43,397 nucleotides of DNA from positions 1-43,397 of the forward strand of contig NZ_AOMA01000060.1 in NCBI RefSeq assembly GCF_000337895.1, written 5' to 3'. A model generated the notes under the pieces. It saw only the letters and a list, made by a program, of their open reading frames with translations, ran no database searches and was not told the origin of the DNA. The DNA is from Halobiforma nitratireducens JCM 10879 (GTDB lineage: Archaea > Halobacteriota > Halobacteria > Halobacteriales > Natrialbaceae). The position numbers were made by a program, and so were the translations under genes. Positions 34,725 to 42,744 of the stretch are shown here, one piece after another. The first letter of the stretch is position 1, and every line of letters begins with the position of its first letter.

Positions 34725-35906
34725 TTAGAGATCGAACTTCGACGCGGCAGTCTCCATATCCTTGTCACCGCGACCCGAGAGGTTCACGAGGATCGTCTCG
34801 TGGTCGTCCTCGTCCTCAGCCTCGCCCTCAGCCAACTGGATCGCCCGCGCGATGGCGTGGCTGGACTCGAGTGCCGGAACGATCCCTTCGGTTTCGCTCA
34901 GTTCCCGGAACGCGGCCAGTGCTTCCTCGTCCGTGATCCCCGTGTACTCGCACCGACCGACCGCACGGAACATGGCGTGTTCCGGGCCGACACCGGGGCA
35001 GTCCAGTCCCGCGGAGACGGAGTGGACGTCGACATCGTCGTCGAGTACCCGTGTTTTCATACCGTGGATGATGTCGTCCGTCCCGCTTGCGAGAGGTGCG
35101 GCGTGTTCGCTCGAGTCCGAGCCTTTCCCGCCACCTTCGGCTCCGTAGAACGCGACGTCGTCCTCACGGAACGCGTGGAAGAGCCCGATGGCGTTCGAGC
35201 CGCCGCCGACGCAGGCGACCGCCGCGTCCGGGAGGTTGCCGGTGTGCTCGCGGAACTGCTCGCGGGCTTCCTCGCCGATGACCGACTGGAAGTCCCGGAC
35301 CATTCGCGGGAACGGATCGGGCCCGACGACGCTGCCGACGAGGTAGTGGGTGTTGTCGACGTTCTCGGCGAAGTCCTCGAGGGCGGCGTCGACGGCGTCG
35401 GCGAGCCCCTCGTCGCCGCGAGTGACCTCGTTGACTTCGGCTCCCAGCAGGCGCATCCGGAAGACGTTCATCTCCTGGCGAGCGACGTCTTTCGCGCCCA
35501 TGTAAATCTCCGTCTCGAGGTCGAACAGCGCGCCGGCCATGGCGGTCGCAACACCGTGCTGTCCGGCCCCGGTCTCGGCGATGAGCCGGTCGCGGCCGGT
35601 GCGTTTCGCGAGCAGCGCCTGCCCGAGGACGTTGTTGATCTTGTGGGCACCGCCGTGGAGCAGGTCCTCGCGTTTGAGATAGATATCCGCGCCGTAGCGG
35701 TCGCTCAGGTTGTCCGCGTAGTACAACGGGGTCGGTCGACCGGCGAACGACTCGAGGTGCTCACGAAGGTCCGCCTGGAACTCGTCGGTCGTCGCGACCT
35801 CGTCGTAGGCAGCCGCCAGTTGCTCGAGGGGGCCCTCGAGCGGGGCCGGAACGTGACGCCCGCCGTATTCGTCGAACGTTCCGTCGTCGTGTACATCGTT
35901 GGACAT
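34725..35906 (-). CDS. trpB: tryptophan synthase beta chain
   Basis: PLP enzyme that joins indole with serine to make tryptophan. The 393 residues fit the TrpB1 type: PLP lysine K89 in LLHGGAHKINN, catalytic Glu111 in ETGAGQHGVA, phosphate-binding GGGSNAIG at 234-241, and the C-terminal SGRGDKD serine-binding part. No trpA or trpC is adjacent; it stands alone, divergent from 36012-37445 across a 105-base promoter gap. Either the trp genes are scattered in this genome or this is a second, stand-alone TrpB that salvages free indole. Confidence 0.95.
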   Translation of the reverse strand: MSNDVHDDGTFDEYGGRHVPAPLEGPLEQLAAAYDEVATTDEFQADLREHLESFAGRPTPLYYADNLSDRYGADIYLKREDLLHGGAHKINNVLGQALLAKRTGRDRLIAETGAGQHGVATAMAGALFDLETEIYMGAKDVARQEMNVFRMRLLGAEVNEVTRGDEGLADAVDAALEDFAENVDNTHYLVGSVVGPDPFPRMVRDFQSVIGEEAREQFREHTGNLPDAAVACVGGGSNAIGLFHAFREDDVAFYGAEGGGKGSDSSEHAAPLASGTDDIIHGMKTRVLDDDVDVHSVSAGLDCPGVGPEHAMFRAVGRCEYTGITDEEALAAFRELSETEGIVPALESSHAIARAIQLAEGEAEDEDDHETILVNLSGRGDKDMETAASKFDL

Positions 35907-36011
35907 ACCTGACGTGTGGAGGGTAGCCGTAAAGTAAGTTCCGCGCTCGCGAGCGAGTGCAATGCCGGCCGGCGTCTTATCCGCCGAGCCGTGGTTCTGT
36001 AGTCCGCAGCA

Positions 36012-37445
36012 ATGAGGATTTCACAGTTGCTCTCCGGCGACCGAGCCGTGCCGCCCGGTCTGCCGAACTTCGACTCGACGACGGTGTTCGTCAGAGCGGC
36101 CGCCAGCTACCTCCGTGGCGAACAGTTCCCCGCTCTCGGGCTGTTTCACCCTCGGTTGACGCCACTCGCGAAGCGGGTCAACCACCTGCCGAGGGGTCTC
36201 CGGACCGCGATCTACACCCGCGGCGGCGCGAACGAGGGGGTCCCGCCCGACGAGGTGGGCACGATCGACGTCGAGCGCTTTCGGGAGTGGGTCGTCGACC
36301 AGTACCCCACGCGCGGGTATCCGGCCGTCGTCGTCGGTTCGAGCAACGGCGCGGCCGTTCACCTCGCGGCGCTTCTGGGCGTCCCGTGGCTCCCACAGAC
36401 GTTTCTCGTCCCCGTCCGTCGGGACCTCCACCCCGACGCGATCCGCGAGGACGTTCGCTGGGGTCGCGAGCACGCCCAGCCGTTCCTCGAGGAAAACCCC
36501 GATATCTCCCTCCACCAGATGCACGACCCGAACCAGGACCGACTCATGGTCCGGAAGCTCGCCTACTTCCGTGCGAAGTCACGGACGCTTGGGGACGCCT
36601 ACACGGCGTTTCTCGAGACCGTCCTCGAGCCCGGTGGGACGCTCGTCACCCTCGACTGTGAGTACGACTGGCCGGCGATCGAGGTCGGCGACCGCCACAG
36701 CTTCCAGCTCGGCGGCCTGGGCGGACTCGAACCCGAGGAGTACTACGAGGGCAGCGACGACGTGGCGGCCTTCCTCGGGCGACAGGGCGCGGACGCCCGC
36801 GGGTGGGATGTCCCCGAGCCCGACGGCCGTATTCCCGAAGCCGAGTGGGGGTTCGAGCCGGCGCTTCGCGAGGACCTGGACCGGCTCGCGGCAGAACGCG
36901 GGTACGACCGGCGGCGACTTCGGTTCGACGACCCGCGGGAGCTGAGCCCGTTCGTGGCCGACTGCTTCCGCCGGCGGTACGCCGCCCGGGACCGACCCGT
37001 TGAACGGCTATTCGTCCAGTCGTTCGCGCTGGTCGAGCCCTGGTGGACGCTCCGAACCGGCTCGGTCCCTTACTGGGCGGCGTTCAACACCGAGTCGGAC
37101 GTCGCCCACCTCGAGTCGTACCTCGAGACTACCGAGCCCTACGACGACATCCGGGCGAACCTCTTCGCCCACGGCATCGAATCGGCGGGGCTCGCGTCGG
37201 CCGACCGGTGGCGGGACGCCCTCGAGCACGCGCGGGACGGACACGGGTTCGTCGGCACCACTCCCGAGGAGTTCCCCTACGATGTCGAGAGTCACGTCCG
37301 CTATCACGCGGATATCCCGACGGAGATCGACGCGCGACACCCCCTCCCACCGTCGCTGGCGTTCGATCGGTTCGACGAGATCGCCACAGCCGAGACCGAC
37401 GCGTACGCAGTCGACTGGGAAACGCCCGACGGTCGAGACGGGTAA
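36012..37445 (+). CDS. conserved-looking protein with hydrolase-like GxSxG motif
   Basis: A 477-residue soluble protein not assigned to a family. A strand-nucleophile-helix pattern YPAVVVGSSNGAAVHLAALL contains G109-S-S111-N-G113, resembling the nucleophile elbow of alpha/beta hydrolases; a second block (GGTLVTLDCEYDWPAIEVGD) is Rossmann-like. The C-terminal half is rich in Arg, Trp and Tyr (RLFVQSFALVEPWWTLRTGS). It may be an esterase or amidase, but a clear Asp-His pair cannot be pointed to. It is divergent from trpB. Composition and codon use are core-like. Confidence 0.75.
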   Translation: MRISQLLSGDRAVPPGLPNFDSTTVFVRAAASYLRGEQFPALGLFHPRLTPLAKRVNHLPRGLRTAIYTRGGANEGVPPDEVGTIDVERFREWVVDQYPTRGYPAVVVGSSNGAAVHLAALLGVPWLPQTFLVPVRRDLHPDAIREDVRWGREHAQPFLEENPDISLHQMHDPNQDRLMVRKLAYFRAKSRTLGDAYTAFLETVLEPGGTLVTLDCEYDWPAIEVGDRHSFQLGGLGGLEPEEYYEGSDDVAAFLGRQGADARGWDVPEPDGRIPEAEWGFEPALREDLDRLAAERGYDRRRLRFDDPRELSPFVADCFRRRYAARDRPVERLFVQSFALVEPWWTLRTGSVPYWAAFNTESDVAHLESYLETTEPYDDIRANLFAHGIESAGLASADRWRDALEHARDGHGFVGTTPEEFPYDVESHVRYHADIPTEIDARHPLPPSLAFDRFDEIATAETDAYAVDWETPDGRDG

Positions 37446-37509
37446 GGTTCGAGGGCTACGGGCGAGCCGACGAGTTAGTGGCGAACGGTCGTTCGGTGTC
37501 TCCGGTCGC

Positions 37510-37934
37510 TCATCGAGCCCCATCGCCGTGGGCAGACGAGGCGTCGTCGGTCGCGAACGCGCTCGCCTCGAGCGGGCGGAACTCGTAGAAGGTGGCGGTA
37601 GCGATCCCGTAGCCGATCGTCGCCGCCGACATCTCACAGTCGAGGACCCCCTCGCGGGTGACCCGGAACCCGCCGTCGGTCCGACGGTGGTCGGCGTAGA
37701 ACGGTGTCCTGTCGTCGAAGTGAAGCCGGAGCGCGCGGTCGGCGGTGATCGCCTCGACGGCCCGTTCGATTGGGCCGGTAGTGGGGCGGTCGGAGTCAGG
37801 GTCGTCGTCTTCGCGTCGTGCCAGGTGGCCGTCCGGTCACCGACGTACTCCAGGGCCTCGATCCGCTCGACGATCTTGCCCTCGAGGCAGTCCCCGCTCG
37901 CTTTCGGACTCTCGAGTTCGGAACTCCGGCTCAC
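37510..37934 (-). pseudogene. frameshifted third gene of a microprotein operon
   Basis: GTG start (37932-37934) overlaps the TGA of the 39-residue gene upstream (GTGA). The first ~39 codons read VSRSSELESPKASGDCLEG and ERIEALEYVGDRTATWHDA; near 37815 sense moves to another frame that continues PIERAVEAITADRALRLHFD and EGVLDCEMSAATIGYGIATA to TGA 37510-37512. A one-base loss explains it. Both halves have good haloarchaeal composition. It could be a recent pseudogene or a base error in the assembly. Family unknown. Confidence 0.65.
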
Positions 37935-38050
37935 AGCGGCCCACCTCGCGCTTTCCGCACCTCTCGAGCACAGGCGGGACAGAGCCGCCGCGTCGCCGGG
38001 ATCGACTCCTCGCACCGCTCACACTCGCCGGAGTCATCGGTGCGAGTCAT
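37931..38050 (-). CDS. 39-residue zinc-finger microprotein
   Basis: Starts at ATG 38048-38050, which overlaps the stop of the upstream gene (ATGA), and ends in TGA overlapping the next start. Four cysteines, C10-x2-C13 and C24-x2-C27 (ECERCEE, LCPACARE), make one zinc ribbon covering almost the whole protein. Size and layout match the many haloarchaeal zinc-finger microproteins. The overlaps on both sides strongly support translation. Partner or target unknown. Confidence 0.75.
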   Translation of the reverse strand: MTRTDDSGECERCEESIPATRRLCPACAREVRKARGGPL

Positions 38051-38277
38051 CGACCGATCACTCCGTTGAGCCGGTCACGAAGCGATCGAAGCTTTCCTCG
38101 AAGCCGATGGCGGCGCGTCACCTTCCAGGAGTGATCGAACTCCACGTCGTCGTCTCGCAGCGGAAGCCGCGGACGACGGTGCCCCGCAGAACACTCGTCA
38201 CGCTTCCAGCCGACCCATATATCACACTCCGGACAGAAACATGGCGATTCCGTCCGTGGACGCTCCTCGCGGCTCAT
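38047..38277 (-). CDS. 76-residue zinc-finger protein, first gene of operon
   Basis: MSREERPRTESPCFCPECDI at the start contains C13 and the pair C15-x2-C18; C29-x3-H33 (ECSAGH) completes a likely C3H zinc site. The C-terminal half is basic (KVTRRHRLRGKLRSLRDRL), suited to nucleic acid binding. Its TGA overlaps the next ATG (ATGA), so three genes in a row are coupled. An AT-rich stretch upstream (near 38,340-38,360) probably holds its promoter, shared with the divergent lipoprotein gene. Confidence 0.75.
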   Translation of the reverse strand: MSREERPRTESPCFCPECDIWVGWKRDECSAGHRRPRLPLRDDDVEFDHSWKVTRRHRLRGKLRSLRDRLNGVIGR

Positions 38278-38390
38278 CGGGAATCACCGCCTTCGCGACC
38301 AGTGTCCGGCTGTAGTGAGCGGGTACTCCTTGTTCTAGAACACAGGTTAATTATCAGAAACCTATTGACCAAGGAATAAGAAGAAATGAT

Positions 38391-38789
38391 ATGCAGAGAC
38401 GAGCCCTCTTGGCGGTAGCTAGCGGTTCTCTCCTCGGTACGGCTGGTTGCATGTATCAAGACGACGAACCAGCAGAGCCGTTGTTGGATTCGGTTTCCGT
38501 TCGTAATCGACACAATGAGACACAAGAAATTGATGTGAGCGTCGTTGAGAGCGGAGAAACCCGTTTTTCCGAGACGTATACTGTTGATCCTGGATCGCAG
38601 ATCCTCGAGGAATCCCCTGTCGGTAGTCCCGGCTGTTATCTCGTCAGAGTCGTCGCCACTGACGGTGAGCAGGAAATCGACACAACGGAACATATCGACG
38701 GTGATGAACGGTGTGTCTTCGTTCGCTTCGAAATCGGAAGCTCAGGAGGCTTCAGCCCACCGTCGATCATTTCCTATCAGGAATGCTGA
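38391..38789 (+). CDS. small lipoprotein
   Basis: A 132-residue secreted lipoprotein: MQRRALLAVASGSLLGTAGC has an Arg pair, a short hydrophobic core and a lipobox with Cys20. The mature part (residues 21-132) is beta-rich and resembles a small immunoglobulin-like domain (LLDSVSVRNRHNETQEIDVS, then ETYTVDPGSQILEESPVG), with Cys in SPGCYLVRV and DERCVFVRF that may pair. Codon use is somewhat more AT-rich than the core. Its 3' end overlaps the convergent frame 38742-38987 by 48 bases. Similar small lipoproteins are common in haloarchaea; function unknown. Confidence 0.82.
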   Translation: MQRRALLAVASGSLLGTAGCMYQDDEPAEPLLDSVSVRNRHNETQEIDVSVVESGETRFSETYTVDPGSQILEESPVGSPGCYLVRVVATDGEQEIDTTEHIDGDERCVFVRFEIGSSGGFSPPSIISYQEC

Positions 38790-38987
38790 CTGAAAGGGAC
38801 AGGTCAGCCCCTCTCGTTCCATAAATTGCTCAGTTCCGTTTGAGGGGTGTCCACCGTCGGCCCGAACCGCTCGCTCCTCGAGCGCGTCCCGCACGTCCTC
38901 GTCGCTCGCTTGGTGGGCTGGATGGGCTATGGGCGTTCGGCTTTCGACGTGGTAGAGGCGACTTGCGGGGACGAATTCAGTAGTCAT
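38742..38987 (-). CDS. 81-residue protein coupled to a zinc-finger gene
   Basis: Starts at ATG 38985-38987, overlapping the TGA of the gene 38984-39226 (ATGA). The first ~55 residues are protein-like (MTTEFVPASRLYHVESRTPI, then ASDEDVRDALEERAVRADGG). The last ~25 residues (EGLTCPFQSAFLIGNDRRWA) lie over the 3' end of the convergent lipoprotein gene, so the original stop may have been lost at a junction. No family named. Confidence 0.55.
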   Translation of the reverse strand: MTTEFVPASRLYHVESRTPIAHPAHQASDEDVRDALEERAVRADGGHPSNGTEQFMEREGLTCPFQSAFLIGNDRRWAEAS

Positions 38988-39226
38988 TCTTCCACCTCCC
39001 CGCCGTCAGTGAGGATTGGCGGACGCCGTTCTGCACCGGTTCGCTGTAATCGGCGTGAGCACCAGGATTTGTGACCCGCTTCGGAATGTCCGTCGGTGAG
39101 TCGTGTACACCGTGCCTGGCACTCGGGACAGCGGAACTCCCGCTCTGCCGTGGGCTGTGGGCGCGATCGAACACGACGGCGAAGCTCGGCGCTGTCGACC
39201 TCGGCCAGCAACTCCTCGAGTCTCAT
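38984..39226 (-). CDS. 80-residue Cys/His zinc-binding protein
   Basis: From ATG 39224-39226 (MRLEELLAEVDSAELRRRVR): an N-terminal helix, then a Cys/His cluster C33-x2-C36-x3-C40, H47, H52 and C56 (RCPECQARCTRLTDGH), enough for one or two zinc sites, then a basic tail. The C-P-E-C and E/S-A-G-H elements also occur in the 76-residue protein 38047-38277, so the two may be distant relatives. It is coupled to 38742-38987 and divergent from the recombinase gene. Confidence 0.72.
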   Translation of the reverse strand: MRLEELLAEVDSAELRRRVRSRPQPTAEREFRCPECQARCTRLTDGHSEAGHKSWCSRRLQRTGAERRPPILTDGGEVEE

Positions 39227-39518
39227 CGCGACCACCCTGCGTTTGCGCGGCTAACCGCCCGACTACGCGGTCCCGAAAGTGGTCTCCACCTGGTATCCGA
39301 TTTAGACCTCTCTTTCCGAAGGGGGGAATCCACTGATACGTGGAAGAAGAAAGCCTCTACTGAGGAACGAAGATTAGTTCCGAAGAAGGTTGATTTCGGA
39401 TGGGCGCTGCAGGCTTGCGGACGCAAGGCGAACGAATCGACCTTTCGGCCTGTGAACCGCCCGAATTCGCTGGATGAGGATCGGTGGTTCTGGTCCCGGG
39501 GTCACGTAGACCTGAACC
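39227..39518. other. gap between zinc-finger gene and recombinase
   Basis: About 290 bases with no gene I can support. It must hold the promoters of both divergent genes. It is a natural place for a recombination site, but I found no second copy of any long segment of it elsewhere in the window, and no tRNA sequence. Confidence 0.4.
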
Positions 39519-40529
39519 ATGAGTCTGGAACCGATCGATCCCGAAACCGCACTGGATCTGTACCTGACCGACCGCGACACCGAGGTCACACAAGCAACAC
39601 TGTACTCGCACAGCTCCCGGCTGAGTCACTTCGTGCGCTGGTGCAACCAGCAGGGTATCGACAACCTGAACGAGTTGACCGGCCGGAAGATGCAGGAATA
39701 CCGGCTGTGGCGGCGCGAAGACGGCGACCTGTCGCCGGCGTCCGAGAAGACGCAGATGGATACCGTCCGGGTGTTCGTGAAGTACCTTGAGTCGATCGAC
39801 GCCGTCGAGGAGGATCTCCATGTCAAGGTCCGGTCACCGCAGTTGACCGGGAAGGACAACGTCCGCGACGTGATGTTGGAGCAGGACCGGGCCGAGGAGA
39901 TCCTGGACTACCTCGAGAAGTACGAGTACGCGTCCCGACCGCACGTCCTGTTGACGCTGCTGTGGCATACGATGATGCGCGTCGGAGCGGCCCATGCACT
40001 CGATGTGGACGACTACGATCCTGATGACCAGTTACTGGAGGTACACCATCGGCCCGATACGGGTACGCCGATCAAGAACCAAGCGAAGGGGGAGCGACTG
40101 GTTGCGGTCTCTGACGATGTCTGCTCATTGCTTGACGACTGGATTGCGACGCGTCGGCCCGAGGTGACCGATGAATACGGACGGAAGCCGTTACTGGCGA
40201 CGCGGGAAGGACGTGCCCACAAAGGAACGCTACGCGGCGACTGCTACCAGTATACACGGCCCTGTATCGCGACAGGAAACTGTCCGCACGACCGTGACCA
40301 GGACACCTGTACCGCGCTTGACTACGAGCATGCGTACGACTGTCCCTCGAGTGTGAGTCCACACGCGCTGCGCCGTGGCGGGATCACGTACGCGTTGAAT
40401 CAGGAGTGGCCAGCGAAAGCCGTCAGCAATCGGGCGAACGTGTCTGAGAGCGTGATCGACGAGCACTACGACCGCCGCACAAAACGCGAGAAGATGGAAC
40501 AGCGGCGTCAGTACCTCGAGAATATCTGA
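39519..40529 (+). CDS. tyrosine site-specific recombinase (integrase)
   Basis: A 336-residue XerC/D-type integrase. The N-terminal SAM-like core-binding domain covers residues 1-110 (TLYSHSSRLSHFVRWCNQQG). Catalytic residues are visible: Arg154 in TMMRVGAAH, His282 and Arg285 in SPHALRRGG, and the nucleophile Tyr317 in DEHYDRRT. Between the Arg boxes is a four-Cys insert (C249, C255, C264, C275), probably binding zinc. It would cut and join DNA at the element's attachment sites. Complete, so the element may still be mobile. Divergent from the zinc-finger pair, 92 bases before the ATPase gene. Confidence 0.93.
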   Translation: MSLEPIDPETALDLYLTDRDTEVTQATLYSHSSRLSHFVRWCNQQGIDNLNELTGRKMQEYRLWRREDGDLSPASEKTQMDTVRVFVKYLESIDAVEEDLHVKVRSPQLTGKDNVRDVMLEQDRAEEILDYLEKYEYASRPHVLLTLLWHTMMRVGAAHALDVDDYDPDDQLLEVHHRPDTGTPIKNQAKGERLVAVSDDVCSLLDDWIATRRPEVTDEYGRKPLLATREGRAHKGTLRGDCYQYTRPCIATGNCPHDRDQDTCTALDYEHAYDCPSSVSPHALRRGGITYALNQEWPAKAVSNRANVSESVIDEHYDRRTKREKMEQRRQYLENI

Positions 40530-40621
40530 CGCCCGGACACCATCGGCACGCCTCTAGTGAATAGCGAGGAACGTGTCGTGGCACGGGCCACGTATCCGGG
40601 ACGCCCGTCTATTTGGCCGGT

Positions 40622-42625
40622 ATGATGGGACAAGATGACGATCCGGTAGAAGCGGAGCTCGAGGAACTACAGGATCTGATGGAGTACGTGGGGGAGGATG
40701 AGGCGCGGATTGAGCAGGTGTTACGGGTGGCGGCGGTTAACCGCGGGTTCTACAATGACATTCGGGAACTCTACGAGCAGCGGAAGCGGGCGGAGCGACC
40801 GGTGCGGCCGGACGAGTTCTACCCGTATGACGATGTGAGCGGGCCGTTCTATCTGGGTGAGACCCCCAACGGGGAGGTGGTTGGCCTGACGCCTGAACAG
40901 GTCAACGAGCACCTGTTGATCGTCGGCCGGACGGGTGCCGGCAAGACGACCATGTTCTACAACCTGATGGAGGAGTGCACTACGTGGGACCTGCCGTTCA
41001 TGGTGTTCGACTTCAAGAACGACTACCGGCATCTTGCGACCGAGCAGGATCTCCTGGTGATCAACTGGCGTGACCTCAAATTCAATCCGCTCCAACCGCC
41101 GCCGGGCGTGCAGCCGGCGAAATGGGGTGAGGTCATCGCGGATACGTTTGCCCACACAACGGACCTGTTGATCGGGTCCGAGAGCTATTTTCTCGAGAAG
41201 CTCCGCGACCTGTATGCGCTGTACGACCTCACAGAGGCAGCCGATAGACCACGGTACCCGTCCGTCTTCGAGTTGAAGGCGCTCGTGGCGGCGGACGAGA
41301 TCCCGAAGGCGTCCCCGCGGTATCGGTATAAGGAGCGGGTCTGGTCCCGGCTGTCGATGATGACCGGGTTCTCCGCGGAGATCTTCGACTGTAGCCGGGG
41401 CTACCCGCTTGAGGATCTGTTGGAGCGGAACGTCGTGTTCGAACTGAAGGAGCCGAACCAGCACGTGGCGAACTTCGTGGTTGAGGCGATCCTGACGTGG
41501 CTGTACTACTATCGGGACGCGCAGGGGCAGCGCCAAGGACTGCGGCACGTCGTTATGTTTGATGAGGCCAAGCGGGTGTTCGACGTCAACCGGGAGCGCC
41601 AGCCGGAGTCCGGGTTCCCGCCAATTGACGATCTCATGGGGAAGGTCCGGGAGTTCGGCGAGGCCTTGATCATTGCGGATCACGAGCCTTCCAAGCTGAC
41701 GGATTCGGTCAAGGCGAACACGAACGCGAAACTGTGGCTGTCGCTGGGCAGCGGCAAAGACACCGCGGAAATGGCGCGGACATTTGGACTTGATTCCGAG
41801 GAGACGGATTTCACCCGGACACTGGAGAAAGGGGAGGCCGTCCTGAAGCTGGCGGACCGCGATCCGGTTCCCCTCCAGCTTCCAGGGTATCCGTTGGAGA
41901 AGACGATGACCGAGGCCGATATCCGGCAGCGGATGCAGCCCGAACTGGATCCGTTTTCATATGCGGAGCGGGTGCGGCCGGACCCGTTCCTAGTCGCGAT
42001 CGGCGAGCAACCGGAGGACGACCAAGAGGAGGACGAGCCCGTGGGGGAGGTGGCCGAAGCCCTGTTGGCGAGTGTGGCCGAAGAGCCGTTCCTCTCGTTG
42101 TCGGAGCGGTATGAGACGATCGACGTGGTGGCGCGACAGGGGAACGCGGCCAAGCAGGAGTTGCTGACGCTGGGACTCATCCAGGAGAGCGAAGTCCGAA
42201 CCGGGACGCCGGGACGAAATCCGAAGCTGTTGGAGCTCACGGACGCGGGCCGGCAGGCTTTAGAGGACCGCGGATACGACGTGGCAGATACCGGACGGCG
42301 CGGGATCGAGCACCGGTACTGGCAGCAACAGATCAAGGAGGCCTTCGAGACGCAGGGCTTCGATGCAGAGATCGAGTTCGCTGTCGACCAACGCCGGATC
42401 GACGTCTATGCGGTACGGGGTGATGAGACGGTTGCCGTCGAGGTGGCCCGGAGTCCGGAACACGAACTGACGAATATCGTGAAATGCTTAGAGTACGATG
42501 TGGACCGGGTCGAAGTCGCGTACCTTGACACCAGTGTCAGGGACAGGATAGAAACGGCAGTCCGCGAGGAGTTCGGTGAGATCCCTGCACGGGTGATATT
42601 TGTGCCGGTTTCAGAGTATGCGTAG
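40622..42625 (+). CDS. HerA/FtsK-like ATPase fused to winged helix and putative nuclease
   Basis: A 667-residue protein from ATG 40622 (a TTG nine bases earlier is also in frame). Residues 95-430 are a HerA/FtsK/VirB4-type DNA-pumping ATPase: Walker A GRTGAGKTT at 102-110 and Walker B HVVMFDEA at 309-316. Residues about 475-550 form a winged helix (LTLGLIQESEVRTGTPGRNP). The last 100 residues look like a restriction-endonuclease fold: RRIDVYAVRGDETVAVEVAR, with Asp594 and Glu607 as possible metal ligands; a clear Lys is missing. Likely roles are DNA transfer, packaging or plasmid maintenance for the element, or nuclease-based defence. Same strand as the recombinase. Confidence 0.85.
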   Translation: MMGQDDDPVEAELEELQDLMEYVGEDEARIEQVLRVAAVNRGFYNDIRELYEQRKRAERPVRPDEFYPYDDVSGPFYLGETPNGEVVGLTPEQVNEHLLIVGRTGAGKTTMFYNLMEECTTWDLPFMVFDFKNDYRHLATEQDLLVINWRDLKFNPLQPPPGVQPAKWGEVIADTFAHTTDLLIGSESYFLEKLRDLYALYDLTEAADRPRYPSVFELKALVAADEIPKASPRYRYKERVWSRLSMMTGFSAEIFDCSRGYPLEDLLERNVVFELKEPNQHVANFVVEAILTWLYYYRDAQGQRQGLRHVVMFDEAKRVFDVNRERQPESGFPPIDDLMGKVREFGEALIIADHEPSKLTDSVKANTNAKLWLSLGSGKDTAEMARTFGLDSEETDFTRTLEKGEAVLKLADRDPVPLQLPGYPLEKTMTEADIRQRMQPELDPFSYAERVRPDPFLVAIGEQPEDDQEEDEPVGEVAEALLASVAEEPFLSLSERYETIDVVARQGNAAKQELLTLGLIQESEVRTGTPGRNPKLLELTDAGRQALEDRGYDVADTGRRGIEHRYWQQQIKEAFETQGFDAEIEFAVDQRRIDVYAVRGDETVAVEVARSPEHELTNIVKCLEYDVDRVEVAYLDTSVRDRIETAVREEFGEIPARVIFVPVSEYA

Positions 42626-42674
42626 CTGACACACCAGGGGGTTTTGGCGGGTCCGCTGAATTCTCCAGGCGGTG

Positions 42675-42744
42675 GAAACAATCCTCTTCTCTCCTCACGG
42701 TCCTTCGACGAGAGAGCGGAGGAAATCAGCCGAGAGATTGTTTC
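42675..42744. repeat. 9-bp inverted repeat bounding a longer imperfect hairpin
   Basis: GAAACAATC (42675-42683) and GATTGTTTC (42736-42744) are perfect inverted copies with 52 bases between. Inside, a pyrimidine-rich half (CTCTTCTCTCC) can pair with a purine-rich half (AGAGAGCGGAGG), giving a long hairpin about 50 bases after the ATPase stop. It may be a terminator, a regulator site or a recombination site. Confidence 0.55.
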
